Assembly: GCF_003594875.1 (NCBI RefSeq)
Contig: NZ_QZEY01000007.1
Coordinates: 1-64,000, forward strand
Source of the DNA: Bailinhaonella thermotolerans
GTDB lineage: Bacteria; Actinomycetota; Actinomycetes; Streptosporangiales; Streptosporangiaceae
Length of the DNA stretch: 64,000 nt
Direction: 5' to 3'
The position numbers and the translations under genes were made by a program. The notes beneath the pieces were generated by a model. That model saw only the letters and a program-made list of their open reading frames with translations. It did not search any database and had not been told where the DNA came from. This document shows positions 55,983-64,000 of this stretch, in pieces. How positions within the stretch are numbered: the stretch's first letter is position 1; the number at the start of each line of letters is the position of its first letter.

Positions 55983-57034
55983 TTGGGCATCCACTCCACG
56001 TAGAAGGCGCCGAGGCCGATGGCGGCGCACAGGGCGGCGATGAGCCAGAACCGCACGACGATCGTGGTCTCGGCCCAGCCGGACAGCTCGAAGTGGTGCT
56101 GGAGCGGGGCCATCTTGAACACGCGCTTGCGGGTCATCTTGAAGAAGCCCACCTGGATGATCACCGAGGCGGTGATGATCACGAAGAGGCCGCCCAGGAT
56201 GAGCAGCAGGAGCTGGGTGCGGGTGGTGACCGCCAGGCCGGCGAGCACGCCGCCCAGGGCCAGCGAGCCGGTGTCGCCCATGAAGATCCGGGCGGGGGGC
56301 GCGTTCCACCACAGGAAGCCCACGCAGCCGCCGAGCACGGCCGCCGCGACGACGGCCAGGTCGAGCGGGTCGCGCACCCAGTAGCAGTTGGGGCCGAGCA
56401 CGGCCTCGCAGCTGTTGCGGAGCTGCCAGTTGCCGATGAGCACGTAGGACGCGAGCACCATGACCGCCGCGCCCGACGCCAGTCCGTCCAGGCCGTCGGT
56501 CAGGTTCACGGCGTTGGAGATGCCCGCGATCAGGATCAGCGCCCAGATCACGAACAGCGCCACGCCGATCGGCGGCCCGAAGTCGCGCAGGAACGACAGG
56601 TACGGCGCGGCCGGCGTGGTCCCGTAGGAGTTCGGGAAGCGCAGCACCAGGATCGCGAAGACGACGCCGACGAGCACCTGGCCCATCAGCTTGGCGCCGC
56701 TGCGCAGGCCCAGGCTCCGCTGCTTGTAGATCTTGATGAAGTCGTCGAGGAAGCCGACCGCGCCCAGGCCCGTCATGAGGAACAGCACGAGCAGGCCCGA
56801 CGCCGTGGGCGGGGTGCCCGAGGCTAGGTGCGCGACGCCGTACCCGATCAGCGACCCGACGATGATCACGGTGCCGCCCATGGTGGGCGTGCCGCGCTTG
56901 TCGTGGTGGCCGGACGGGCCCTCCTCGCGGATCATCTGGCCGTATCCGCGGCGAGAGAACAGCCGGATCGCGAGCGGCGTGCCGATTAAGGCGAGGACGA
57001 GCGCCACCGCCGCCGCGATGAGGATGTCCCTCAC
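55979..57034 (-). CDS. mraY: Phospho-MurNAc-pentapeptide transferase MraY
   Basis: A 351-residue, ten-helix transferase that forms lipid I on undecaprenyl phosphate. Motifs are [28 protein letters not shown] with the Asp pair, [35 protein letters not shown] and [11 protein letters not shown]. The GTG start at 57034 overlaps the murF stop and the stop overlaps murD, so it is translationally coupled on both sides. Confidence 0.95.
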   Translation of the reverse strand: MRDILIAAAVALVLALIGTPLAIRLFSRRGYGQMIREEGPSGHHDKRGTPTMGGTVIIVGSLIGYGVAHLASGTPPTASGLLVLFLMTGLGAVGFLDDFIKIYKQRSLGLRSGAKLMGQVLVGVVFAILVLRFPNSYGTTPAAPYLSFLRDFGPPIGVALFVIWALILIAGISNAVNLTDGLDGLASGAAVMVLASYVLIGNWQLRNSCEAVLGPNCYWVRDPLDLAVVAAAVLGGCVGFLWWNAPPARIFMGDTGSLALGGVLAGLAVTTRTQLLLLILGGLFVIITASVIIQVGFFKMTRKRVFKMAPLQHHFELSGWAETTIVVRFWLIAALCAAIGLGAFYVEWMPK

Positions 57035-58386
57035 TGACCGACCTCCAACAGACTCTGGGCGACCCGTTCCAGGCCCGCGACGCGGGGGCCCTTCACGAGC
57101 ACGACATCACCGGGACGCAGTCTGCCGGAAATCTCGGCGGCGGCCGACTCGACGTCGGGGACGTGGACGGCGTCCGGGGCCCCCGCGAGCATCGGCTCCG
57201 CGCCTTCCCCCACGATGAACAGCGCCTCCAGGCCCTGGGCCGCGGCGTGCGCGGCCACCTCCTCGTTGAGGGCGTCGGCCTCGTCGCCGAGCTCCTGCAG
57301 GGCGGCGAGGACGGCGTACTTGCGGCGGTCGCCCGCGATGCCCTGGAGCGCGGCGAAGGCGGCGCGGACCGAGTCGGGGTTGGCGTTGTAGGCGTCGTTG
57401 ATCACGGTCACGCCGTCGGGGCGCTCGCGCACCTCCATGCGCCAGCGGCTGCGCGGCTCGGCCTCCGACAGCACCGCGGCGATGTCGGGAGCGGCCATGC
57501 CCAGCTCGTGCGCCGCGGCGGCGGCCGCGAGGGCGTTGAGCACCGCGTGGGAGCCGTGCAGGCGCAGCGTGACGGGCGCGCGCCCGCCGGGAGTGACCAG
57601 GGTGAAGGAGGCGCACCCGCGGGCGTCCAGGGTCTCGTCCTCGGCGCGCACGTCCGCCTCCGGGGACCGGCCGAAGTACGTCACGCGGGCGCGGGTGCGC
57701 GAGGCCATGGCGCGGACGAGGTCGTCGTCGTGGTTCAGCACGGCGGCGCCGTCCTCGGGCAGGGCCTCGACCAGCTCGCCCTTGGCGCGCGCGATCTGCT
57801 CCTTGCCGCCGAAGACGCCCAGGTGGGCGGTGCCGACGTTGAGCACCACGCCGACGCGCGGCGGGGCGATGCGGGCCAGATAGGCGATGTGGCCGACGTT
57901 GCGGGCGCTCAGCTCCAGCACCAGGTAGCGGGTGTCCGCGTCCGCGCGGAGCACGGTCAGCGGGTGCCCGATCTCGTTGTTGAACGAGCCGGCGGGCGCG
58001 ATCGCCGGGCCCAGGCGCTCGGTGAGCTGGGCGAGCAGGTCCTTGGTGGAGGTCTTGCCGGCGGACCCGGTGACGCCCACGATCGTGACCTCGGGCAGCT
58101 CGCGGACGACGGCCGAGGCCAGCGCGGCCAGCGCGGCCTGGACGTCCTCGACGACCACGCAGGGCACGCCGACCGGGCGCGTGCACAGCACGCCCGCCGC
58201 CCCGGCCGCCACCGTCCCGGCGGCGAAGTCGTGGCCGTCCACGCGGGCGCCCTTGATCGCGACGAACAGCGCGCCCGGCGCGGCCTCGCGCGAGTCGATC
58301 ACGACGGGACCGGTCACGAGGACGCCGGGGTCCTCGGTGACGCCTCCCGTGACCTCCGCGATCCGGCCCAGCGTCAACGGGATCAC
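57031..58386 (-). CDS. murF: MurF ligase
   Basis: A 451-residue ligase that adds D-Ala-D-Ala to the UDP-MurNAc tripeptide. It begins [14 protein letters not shown] and has [17 protein letters not shown] loop [41 protein letters not shown] and [16 protein letters not shown]. The start is the GTG at 58386, overlapping the murE stop; the longer open frame upstream lies inside murE. Length is typical. Confidence 0.94.
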   Translation of the reverse strand: MIPLTLGRIAEVTGGVTEDPGVLVTGPVVIDSREAAPGALFVAIKGARVDGHDFAAGTVAAGAAGVLCTRPVGVPCVVVEDVQAALAALASAVVRELPEVTIVGVTGSAGKTSTKDLLAQLTERLGPAIAPAGSFNNEIGHPLTVLRADADTRYLVLELSARNVGHIAYLARIAPPRVGVVLNVGTAHLGVFGGKEQIARAKGELVEALPEDGAAVLNHDDDLVRAMASRTRARVTYFGRSPEADVRAEDETLDARGCASFTLVTPGGRAPVTLRLHGSHAVLNALAAAAAAHELGMAAPDIAAVLSEAEPRSRWRMEVRERPDGVTVINDAYNANPDSVRAAFAALQGIAGDRRKYAVLAALQELGDEADALNEEVAAHAAAQGLEALFIVGEGAEPMLAGAPDAVHVPDVESAAAEISGRLRPGDVVLVKGPRVAGLERVAQSLLEVGQ

Positions 58387-59906
58387 CTGGACATCCTCCT
58401 TTGAATCGATTCGCGGACGACCTCCCGGTCGTCGAAGGGCAGCACCTCGCCGGCGACGTACTGCCCCTGCTCGTGGCCCTTGCCCGCGACGACGATCACG
58501 TCGCCGGGGCGCGCCCGCTCCACGGCCAGCTCGATCGCGGCGCGCCGGTCGGGCTCGACCACGATGTGCGCGCGCTCGCCCTCGGGCACCTTGGCCGCGC
58601 CCTCCAGCATGCTCGCCAGGATCTCCAGCGGGTCCTCCGAGCGCGGGTTGTCGCTGGTGAACACCGCGCGGTCGGCCAGCCTGGCCGCGGCCTCGCCCAT
58701 CAGGGGGCGTTTGCCGCGGTCGCGGTCGCCGCCGCAGCCGAGCACGATCACCAGCTCGCCCGCGGTCACCTCCCGCAGCGAGTTCAGCACCGACTCGACG
58801 GCGCCGGGCTTGTGAGAGTAGTCCACGACCGCGGCGAAGTCCTGGCCGGCGTCCACCCGCTCCATGCGGCCGGGCACCCCGGCCAGCGAGCCCACGCCGG
58901 TGACGGCGGTCTGGAGCGGGATCCCGGCCTCGACCAGCGCCACGATCGCGCCGAGGGCGTTGGCGACGTTGAAGGGGCCGGGCAGCGCGATCGACGCGTC
59001 GGCCTCGACCCCGCCGGGGCCCACGACGCGGAAGGTGCTGCCGTCGGCGCCCAGCCGCACGTCCTCGGCCCGCCAGTCGGCCTCGGGGTCGCCGGTCGCC
59101 GAGATCGTGGTCATCGGGATCTCGGCGACGCGCTTGAGCTGCCGGCCGTGCGCGTCGTCGATGTTGGTGACGCCGCAGCGGGCGTGGCCCAGCTTGAACA
59201 GGCGCGCCTTCGTCTCGAAGTAGTCGCGCAGGTCCTTGTGGAAGTCCAGGTGGTCCTGGGAGAGGTTGGTGAACAGCGCCACGTCGAAGGAGACGCCCGC
59301 GACCCGGCCCAGGGCCAGCGCGTGGCTGGACACCTCCATCGCGGCGGCGGTCACCCCCTCCTCGCGCATCCGGGCGAACAGGCCGTACAGGTCGCACGCC
59401 TCGGGCGTGGTCAGCGAGCTGGGCACGCGCTTGCCGGCCACCCGCATCTCCACGGTGCCGACCAGGCCCGTCTCGTGCCCGGCGGCCCGCAGCCCGGCCT
59501 CCAGCATGTACGCGGTGGTGGTCTTGCCGCTGGTGCCGGTCGCCCCGATCAGCAGCAGGTCCCTGGCGGGATCGCCGTACACCCAGCGGGAGACGGAGCC
59601 GATCACGGCGCGCGGGTCCGGCACGACGAGCACCGGCACGCCGGTGGCCTCGGCGGCGGTGCGGCCGGCCTCGTCGGTGAGGATCGCGGCGGCGCCGGCC
59701 CCGACGGCCTGCGCGGCGAAGTCGGCGCCGTGCGCGTTGCTGCCGGGCGCGGCGATGTAGAGGTCCCCGCGCTCGACGCGGCGCGAGTCGATCGTGACCC
59801 CGGTCACGGCGCCGCGGGGCAGGGCGGATATTCCGAGCACTCCCGCGAGGCCCGACAGCGGGCGGGCCGGAGTGGTGGACGGTCGTAGTGGCGAGGGCGG
59901 TTGCAC
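58383..59906 (-). CDS. murE: MurE ligase (DAP-adding)
   Basis: A 507-residue ligase that adds the third residue of the stem peptide. ATP loop GATGTSGKTTTAYMLE, MEVSSHALALGRV, FTNLSQDHLDFHKD, and the substrate-specificity box TSDNPRSEDPLEIL. The DNPR form selects diaminopimelate rather than lysine, so the wall peptide contains DAP. GTG start at 59906, 23 bp after ftsI. Confidence 0.95.
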   Translation of the reverse strand: MQPPSPLRPSTTPARPLSGLAGVLGISALPRGAVTGVTIDSRRVERGDLYIAAPGSNAHGADFAAQAVGAGAAAILTDEAGRTAAEATGVPVLVVPDPRAVIGSVSRWVYGDPARDLLLIGATGTSGKTTTAYMLEAGLRAAGHETGLVGTVEMRVAGKRVPSSLTTPEACDLYGLFARMREEGVTAAAMEVSSHALALGRVAGVSFDVALFTNLSQDHLDFHKDLRDYFETKARLFKLGHARCGVTNIDDAHGRQLKRVAEIPMTTISATGDPEADWRAEDVRLGADGSTFRVVGPGGVEADASIALPGPFNVANALGAIVALVEAGIPLQTAVTGVGSLAGVPGRMERVDAGQDFAAVVDYSHKPGAVESVLNSLREVTAGELVIVLGCGGDRDRGKRPLMGEAAARLADRAVFTSDNPRSEDPLEILASMLEGAAKVPEGERAHIVVEPDRRAAIELAVERARPGDVIVVAGKGHEQGQYVAGEVLPFDDREVVRESIQRRMSR

Positions 59907-59929
59907 GGCGGAGAGCGTACCCCTAGTCG

Positions 59930-62089
59930 TCAGCGGGCGGCGTGAATGCGCAGGGGTGGCGCGGCGGTTCCCGTGGGGGGAATTTTCCTGGTCTTGAGCG
60001 CGAACGACGTCACGTCCCGGAACACCGGGGCGGCGACGTCCCCGCCGTAGTAGCCCTTCTTGGGATCTTGGAGTACGACGAGCGTGACCAGGCGCGGGTC
60101 GTCCGCCGGGGTGAAACCGGCGAACGAGGCGGTGTACCCGTGGTAGCCGCCGCGATCACTGTCGTACCGCTGGGCGGTGCCGGTCTTGCCGGCGATGCGG
60201 TAGCCGGGGATGCGCGCGGCGGCGCCCGTGCCCTCCGAGGAGTCGGTGACGCCCTCCAGCATGCGGGCGATCTCCCTGGCCGTGCGCTCGCTGATCACCC
60301 GGTGCCGCTCGGCGGCCGGGGCGGGCGTGAACCGCTTCCTGCCGTCCACGGTGCCGGCGACGAGCTGCGGCTCCACGCGCACGCCGCGGTTGGCGATCGT
60401 CTGGTAGACGCTCGCCATCTGCATCGCCGTCACCGACACGCCCTGCCCGAACGCGACCGTGCAGACCTGGCTGCCCGACCACGTCTCGGGCTTGGGCAGC
60501 AGCCCGGCGGCCTCGCCGGGGAAGCCGAGCCCGGTCTTGCGCCCGAACCCGAACTTGCGCATGAAGTCGTACAGGCCCTGCTTGCCGACGCGCTCGGCCG
60601 CCTGGAGCGTGCCCACGTTGGACGAGGTGGCCAGCACCCCGGCGAACGTGAGGTGCTGCACCGGGTGCGGGTGGGAGTCCCGCAGCACCCGGTCGGCGCA
60701 CTTGTAGCGGTCGGGTACGACGAACGTCGTCTCGGGCCGCACGCCCGCGGTCTCCATCGCGGCCGCGGCGGTGATCACCTTGTTGGTGCTGCCGGGCTCG
60801 AACACCTCGGCCAGGGCGCGGTTGCTCAGGCTCTCGGCGGGCGCCTTCTCCCAGTGCTCCAGGTCCAGCCCGGGGGCGTTGGCCAGGGCGAGCACGTGGC
60901 CGGTGCGGACGTCCATGACGATCACCGTGCCGCTGCGCGCCTGGGTCTTCGCCACCTGCTCGGAGATCGCGCGCTGGGCCTCCCACTGGATGTCCCGGTC
61001 CACGGTCAGCCGGACCTCCGTGCCGGGCACGGCGGCCTGCTGGCTGCTGCGGGTCATCGGGATGCGGTGGCCCTTCTGCCCCTGCTCCACGCTCTGGCGG
61101 CCGTCCTGGCCGCGCAGGGTGCTGTTCCAGGCCGCCTCGATGCCGCCCAGGCCCGTGCCGTCCTGCCCGACGTAGCCGATCAGGTCGGCGGCGAGCTTGC
61201 CGTCGGGGTAGACGCGGCGGTAGGTCGGCTCCGAGCCCACGCCCCGGATCTTGCGGGAGATCAGCGCGCTGGCCACGCCGGGCTCGACGTTCCTGGCCAC
61301 GACCTGGTACTGGCTCTCGGTCCGGCCCAGCTTCTCCAGGATCGGGCCCGGCGGGATGTTCAGGGCGCGGCTGAGCAGCGCGGCGACGGCCTGCCGCTTG
61401 TCCGCGCTCACCATGGTCGGGTCCACGAAGATCGTGCGGGCGTCGGCCGTCATCGCGAGCACGTTCCCGCCGGCGTCGCTGATCGTGCCGCGGCGCGCGG
61501 GCACCACGGCCTCGGTGTTGCGCTGGCGCTCGGCCCGGTCGGCGTACACCTTGGAGTCCAGCCCCTGGAGCTGCACGAGCCGCCCGGCGAACAGGCTCAG
61601 CACGAAGGCCATGGCGAGCATGCCGGCGTTGATCCGCCGATGCGAGCTGCCCAGCCGCAGCACCGGCCTGCGCTTCGGCGGCCTGGGGGGCTTCGGCGGC
61701 TTCGGCGCCTTGCCGGGAGGGGGCGTGCGGCGCCCGCCGCCCTGTCCCCCGCCGCCCTGTCCCCCGCCGCGCGAACCCCCGCGGGGCGCGGCCGTACGCG
61801 AGCCGTCGCGCGGGGAGCCGCCGCGGGACGAGCCCGCCGGGTCGCGGCGTGAGGCGCCGGGGCCCTCCCGCCGGGGCGGGTCGGCGGGCGGCTGCCGCCG
61901 GGGCGGCTCCGGGCGCGCGGAATCGCCCCGCGGGTCCCGGCCGGAATCACGGCCGCCCGGATCACGGCCGGGGTCGCGGCGCGGGGGCTCGCGGCGCGGC
62001 GGGGCGCTGCGGGGCCTGCGGCCGCCGGGCGGGCCCGACGCGCCTCCGCCCCGGCCCGGCCCCGAGCCGCGCCCTCCCGGATCCCTCAC
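59930..62089 (-). CDS. ftsI: FtsI/PBP3 transpeptidase with long disordered N-terminus
   Basis: A 719-residue class B PBP. The first about 150 residues are a cytoplasmic Pro/Arg/Gly tract (PPRREPPRRDPGRDPGGRDS-like), then one helix (AGMLAMAFVLSLFAGRLVQL), the dimerisation domain (VVPARRGTISDAGGNVLAMT) and the transpeptidase domain with the acyl-Ser EPGSTNKVITAAA, SSN (LATSSNVGT) and AGKTGTAQRY. It cross-links septal peptidoglycan with FtsW. GTG at 62089 overlaps the ftsL-like stop (GTGA). Confidence 0.94.
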   Translation of the reverse strand: MRDPGGRGSGPGRGGGASGPPGGRRPRSAPPRREPPRRDPGRDPGGRDSGRDPRGDSARPEPPRRQPPADPPRREGPGASRRDPAGSSRGGSPRDGSRTAAPRGGSRGGGQGGGGQGGGRRTPPPGKAPKPPKPPRPPKRRPVLRLGSSHRRINAGMLAMAFVLSLFAGRLVQLQGLDSKVYADRAERQRNTEAVVPARRGTISDAGGNVLAMTADARTIFVDPTMVSADKRQAVAALLSRALNIPPGPILEKLGRTESQYQVVARNVEPGVASALISRKIRGVGSEPTYRRVYPDGKLAADLIGYVGQDGTGLGGIEAAWNSTLRGQDGRQSVEQGQKGHRIPMTRSSQQAAVPGTEVRLTVDRDIQWEAQRAISEQVAKTQARSGTVIVMDVRTGHVLALANAPGLDLEHWEKAPAESLSNRALAEVFEPGSTNKVITAAAAMETAGVRPETTFVVPDRYKCADRVLRDSHPHPVQHLTFAGVLATSSNVGTLQAAERVGKQGLYDFMRKFGFGRKTGLGFPGEAAGLLPKPETWSGSQVCTVAFGQGVSVTAMQMASVYQTIANRGVRVEPQLVAGTVDGRKRFTPAPAAERHRVISERTAREIARMLEGVTDSSEGTGAAARIPGYRIAGKTGTAQRYDSDRGGYHGYTASFAGFTPADDPRLVTLVVLQDPKKGYYGGDVAAPVFRDVTSFALKTRKIPPTGTAAPPLRIHAAR

Positions 62090-63387
62090 GGGCCGGTGAC
62101 CCTCTCGGGCGCGCCGCCGTTCCCCGTCGTGCCGGCGCCGCCGGTCGCCCGGGTGGCGGCCCGGCCCTGGTCGTTCTTCACGCCGTCGTTCTTCACGCCG
62201 CCGATCTTCTCGCCGGTCCGCCCGTCGACGAATTGCGGGGGCGTCTTGGCGCTGGGCCGCAGGCCGGACTCCAGCGCCTTGTCGGCGATCCGCTGCGAGG
62301 TGTTCAGCTTGTCGTTGTCCTGCTGGAGCTTCTGCTGCTGGAGGCCGAGCTGGTGCACCTCGCGCGCGAGGTTCTGGGCGCGGATGGAGTCCTGCGCCAG
62401 CACGGTGTTGATCAGGAGCAGGCTGACCAGCCCGCCGCCGAGCAGCCCGAGCAGCAGCAGCACGAACGGCGTGCGGGGCGAGCCGCCCCGGCCGGGCCGC
62501 GACGTCCCGTCACCCGCGGCGCCCCGCCGCGTGGCGTCGCGCCGCTTGGCCGGGCGGGTGACCGTGGTCTCGGCGGGGGCCTCGGCGACCCCGGCCCGCG
62601 ACCCGAGCATCGACGCGGACGACGACCGCCTGCGCGCGGCCGTCTCGCGGGCCCCGGTCTCGGCCGCGGAGTCGGCCCGCGCGGCCGTACGGCGCGGCGC
62701 GGCGGCGGCCGGCCGGCGGCGCGCGGCCTCCTCCGGCGCGGCGGAGCGGGCCGCCGAGCGCGCGGACGGCGCGCGCCGGGACGAGGCCGTCGTCTTGTTC
62801 TCCCCTTCGGCGCGGCGCGGCGACGCGGCGGGCGCGCGGCGGAGCGGCGAGGAGCCCCCGGCCGGGGCCGCGGCGGAGCGGCGCTCGGCGGAGGCGGGCG
62901 CCGGGGAGTTCCCCCGGCGCGCGGTCCCCTCGGCCGGCGTGCGGCGGGACGACGCGGCCTGCGGCGCGGCGCGGCGCGGCGTCGCCTCACGCGAGGACGC
63001 CGGCGCCCCCGGGGTCCCGGCGGACGCGGCCGGCGTGCGGCGGGACGCTCCCCCGGCCGGGACGCGCCCGGCGGACCCGGTGGACTTGGCGGACCCGGTG
63101 GACCTGGTGGACCCCGTGGACCTGGCGGACCCGGAGCCGCCCGTCGCGGCGGCGTCCGCGGACCTGGCGGCGGCCGTACGGCGCGGCGCGGCCTCGGCCG
63201 CCCGGCGCTGGGACGGGACCTCGGGAGGTTCGGAGCGCGTGCGCGCCTGGCGGGGCACGCGGCCGGCCACGTGGCCGCCCTGCTGGGCGCGGGGCACGGC
63301 GCGGCGGGGCCGCGCGGCGGCGCGCCTCGCGCCGGTGTCCGAGGCGTTGTCCAGGTCGGCGTCCAGGTCCATGTCCACGTCAATCAC
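62086..63387 (-). CDS. ftsL: FtsL-like septum protein with giant basic N-terminal tail
   Basis: About 433 residues from the GTG at 63387. Only the C-terminal 140 look like FtsL: a membrane helix [20 protein letters not shown] (about residue 300) and a coiled coil ([35 protein letters not shown]) ending in a polar tail. The N-terminal about 290 residues are disordered, rich in Arg, Ala, Ser and Pro, with short RSTGS/KSTGS repeats. Position between rsmH and ftsI supports FtsL identity. The start overlaps the rsmH stop by eight nucleotides; a nearby ATG (63372) is an alternative. Confidence 0.8.
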   Translation of the reverse strand: MIDVDMDLDADLDNASDTGARRAAARPRRAVPRAQQGGHVAGRVPRQARTRSEPPEVPSQRRAAEAAPRRTAAARSADAAATGGSGSARSTGSTRSTGSAKSTGSAGRVPAGGASRRTPAASAGTPGAPASSREATPRRAAPQAASSRRTPAEGTARRGNSPAPASAERRSAAAPAGGSSPLRRAPAASPRRAEGENKTTASSRRAPSARSAARSAAPEEAARRRPAAAAPRRTAARADSAAETGARETAARRRSSSASMLGSRAGVAEAPAETTVTRPAKRRDATRRGAAGDGTSRPGRGGSPRTPFVLLLLGLLGGGLVSLLLINTVLAQDSIRAQNLAREVHQLGLQQQKLQQDNDKLNTSQRIADKALESGLRPSAKTPPQFVDGRTGEKIGGVKNDGVKNDQGRAATRATGGAGTTGNGGAPERVTGP

Positions 63388-64000
63388 GAATCCTCTCGGC
63401 GGCCCGCATGCGGGCCGAGGCCGCGCGCGGGTTGCGCTCGACCTCTTCCTCGCTCGGCGGCTCCGCGCCCCGGGTGAGGAGGCGGAACCGCGGCTGGTGC
63501 TCAGGCAGGGGGACGGGGAGCCCGGGCGGGCTGGTGTCACGGGTGCGGGCGGTGAGGACCTGCTTGGTGATGCGGTCCTCCAGGGAGTGGTAGGAGAGCA
63601 CGACGACCCGGCCGCCCACGGACAGCGCGTCCAGGGCGGCGGGCAGGGCGCGCTCCAGCGCGGTCAGCTCGGCGTTGACCTCGATGCGCAGCGCCTGGAA
63701 CGCCCGCTTGGCGGGGTGGCCGCCGGTGCGGCGCGTCGCGGCCGGGATGGACTCGCGCACGATGTCGGCCAGGCGCGCGGTCGAGGTGATGCGCTCGCGG
63801 GAGCGTTCGCGCACGATCGCCTGCGCGACGCGGCCGGCGAAGCGCTCCTCGCCGTACGTGCGCAGGACGCGCGCCAGCTCCCCCGCCGGGTAGGTGTTGA
63901 CGACCTCCTCGGCGGTGAGCGGCTGCGTGCGGTCCATGCGCATGTCGAGCGGCGCGTCGTAGGAGTAGGCGAAGCCGCGCCCGGCCTCGTCGAGCTGCGG
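63380..64000 (-). CDS. rsmH: 16S rRNA m4C1402 methyltransferase RsmH, C-terminal part
   Basis: The 206 C-terminal residues of RsmH (MraW); the 5' end lies beyond the window. The visible frame starts [20 protein letters not shown], matching the family segment GFSFxxDGPLDMRM, with [53 protein letters not shown] and [18 protein letters not shown]. It methylates 16S rRNA with SAM and is normally the first or second gene of the dcw cluster (after mraZ). Confidence 0.94.
   Translation of the reverse strand, partial: PQLDEAGRGFAYSYDAPLDMRMDRTQPLTAEEVVNTYPAGELARVLRTYGEERFAGRVAQAIVRERSRERITSTARLADIVRESIPAATRRTGGHPAKRAFQALRIEVNAELTALERALPAALDALSVGGRVVVLSYHSLEDRITKQVLTARTRDTSPPGLPVPLPEHQPRFRLLTRGAEPPSEEEVERNPRAASARMRAAERIRD

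Overview
The window is a very G+C-rich bacterial chromosome segment with strong G/C bias at third codon positions, many GTG/TTG starts and 4-nt GTGA/ATGA gene overlaps. Gene content and order (hisD-hisC-hisB, dnaE, rluD-lspA-traR, T-box-ileS, divIVA-yggT-sepF-yggS-pgeF-ftsZ-ftsQ-mur/fts-rsmH) match the conserved core of filamentous Actinobacteria. A Streptosporangiales-type organism (Actinomadura or Streptosporangium relatives) fits best, but the genus cannot be fixed by eye. No rRNA, tRNA, CRISPR array, transposase or prophage gene was seen.

Layout. (1) 1-5.6 kb: start of a secreted protein, a glutamine-synthetase-like ligase, a Pro/Gln-rich LppU-like membrane protein, an orphan zinc-ribbon protein and a DUF418 membrane protein. 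(2) 5.8-11.5 kb: histidine genes in two convergent blocks, priA/hisA-hisF rightward and hisD-hisC-hisB-small membrane gene-hisH leftward, meeting at a long inverted repeat. (3) 11.6-22.5 kb: Lon-N protein, YbaK-type deacylase, alpha/beta hydrolase, DUF2567-like protein, MurA with the fosfomycin-insensitive Asp, a 24-bp repeat array, a class A PBP, an SPFH/ribbon-helix-helix pair and an ABC exporter. (4) 22.5-32 kb: an ABC-F protein with a long leader, dnaE, an acidic-repeat membrane protein, an ABC ATPase and an amino-acid permease whose 3' end looks frameshifted. (5) 31.7-36.7 kb: a chorismate mutase fused to a degenerate DAHP-synthase domain behind an attenuator-like leader, a membrane Ser/Thr kinase, and an AraC regulator with azlCD. 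(6) 36.8-43.2 kb: a hypothetical gene, rluD, lspA, traR/dksA, then ileS under a T-box. (7) 43.4-64 kb: the division and cell-wall (dcw) cluster, all leftward, from rsmH (cut by the window edge) to ftsZ, sepF and divIVA, ending in a membrane protein with two Cys/His modules.

How the genes work together. MurA, MurE, MurF, MraY, MurD, MurG and MurC make lipid II. FtsW/FtsI and the class A PBP polymerise and cross-link it. FtsZ, SepF, FtsQ, FtsL and DivIVA place and run septum and tip growth. The His genes cover much of histidine synthesis, and PriA links it to tryptophan.

Most notable: (a) an aromatic-codon leader peptide plus mutually complementary RNA segments and an intrinsic terminator upstream of the pseudo-DAHPS/chorismate mutase gene; (b) eight genes that share a TANNNT -10 box 6-7 nt before the start codon, i.e. 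predicted leaderless mRNAs; (c) four intergenic inverted repeats with a common GTGATC-containing end; (d) a 24-bp in-frame repeat array placed just beyond an amber codon.
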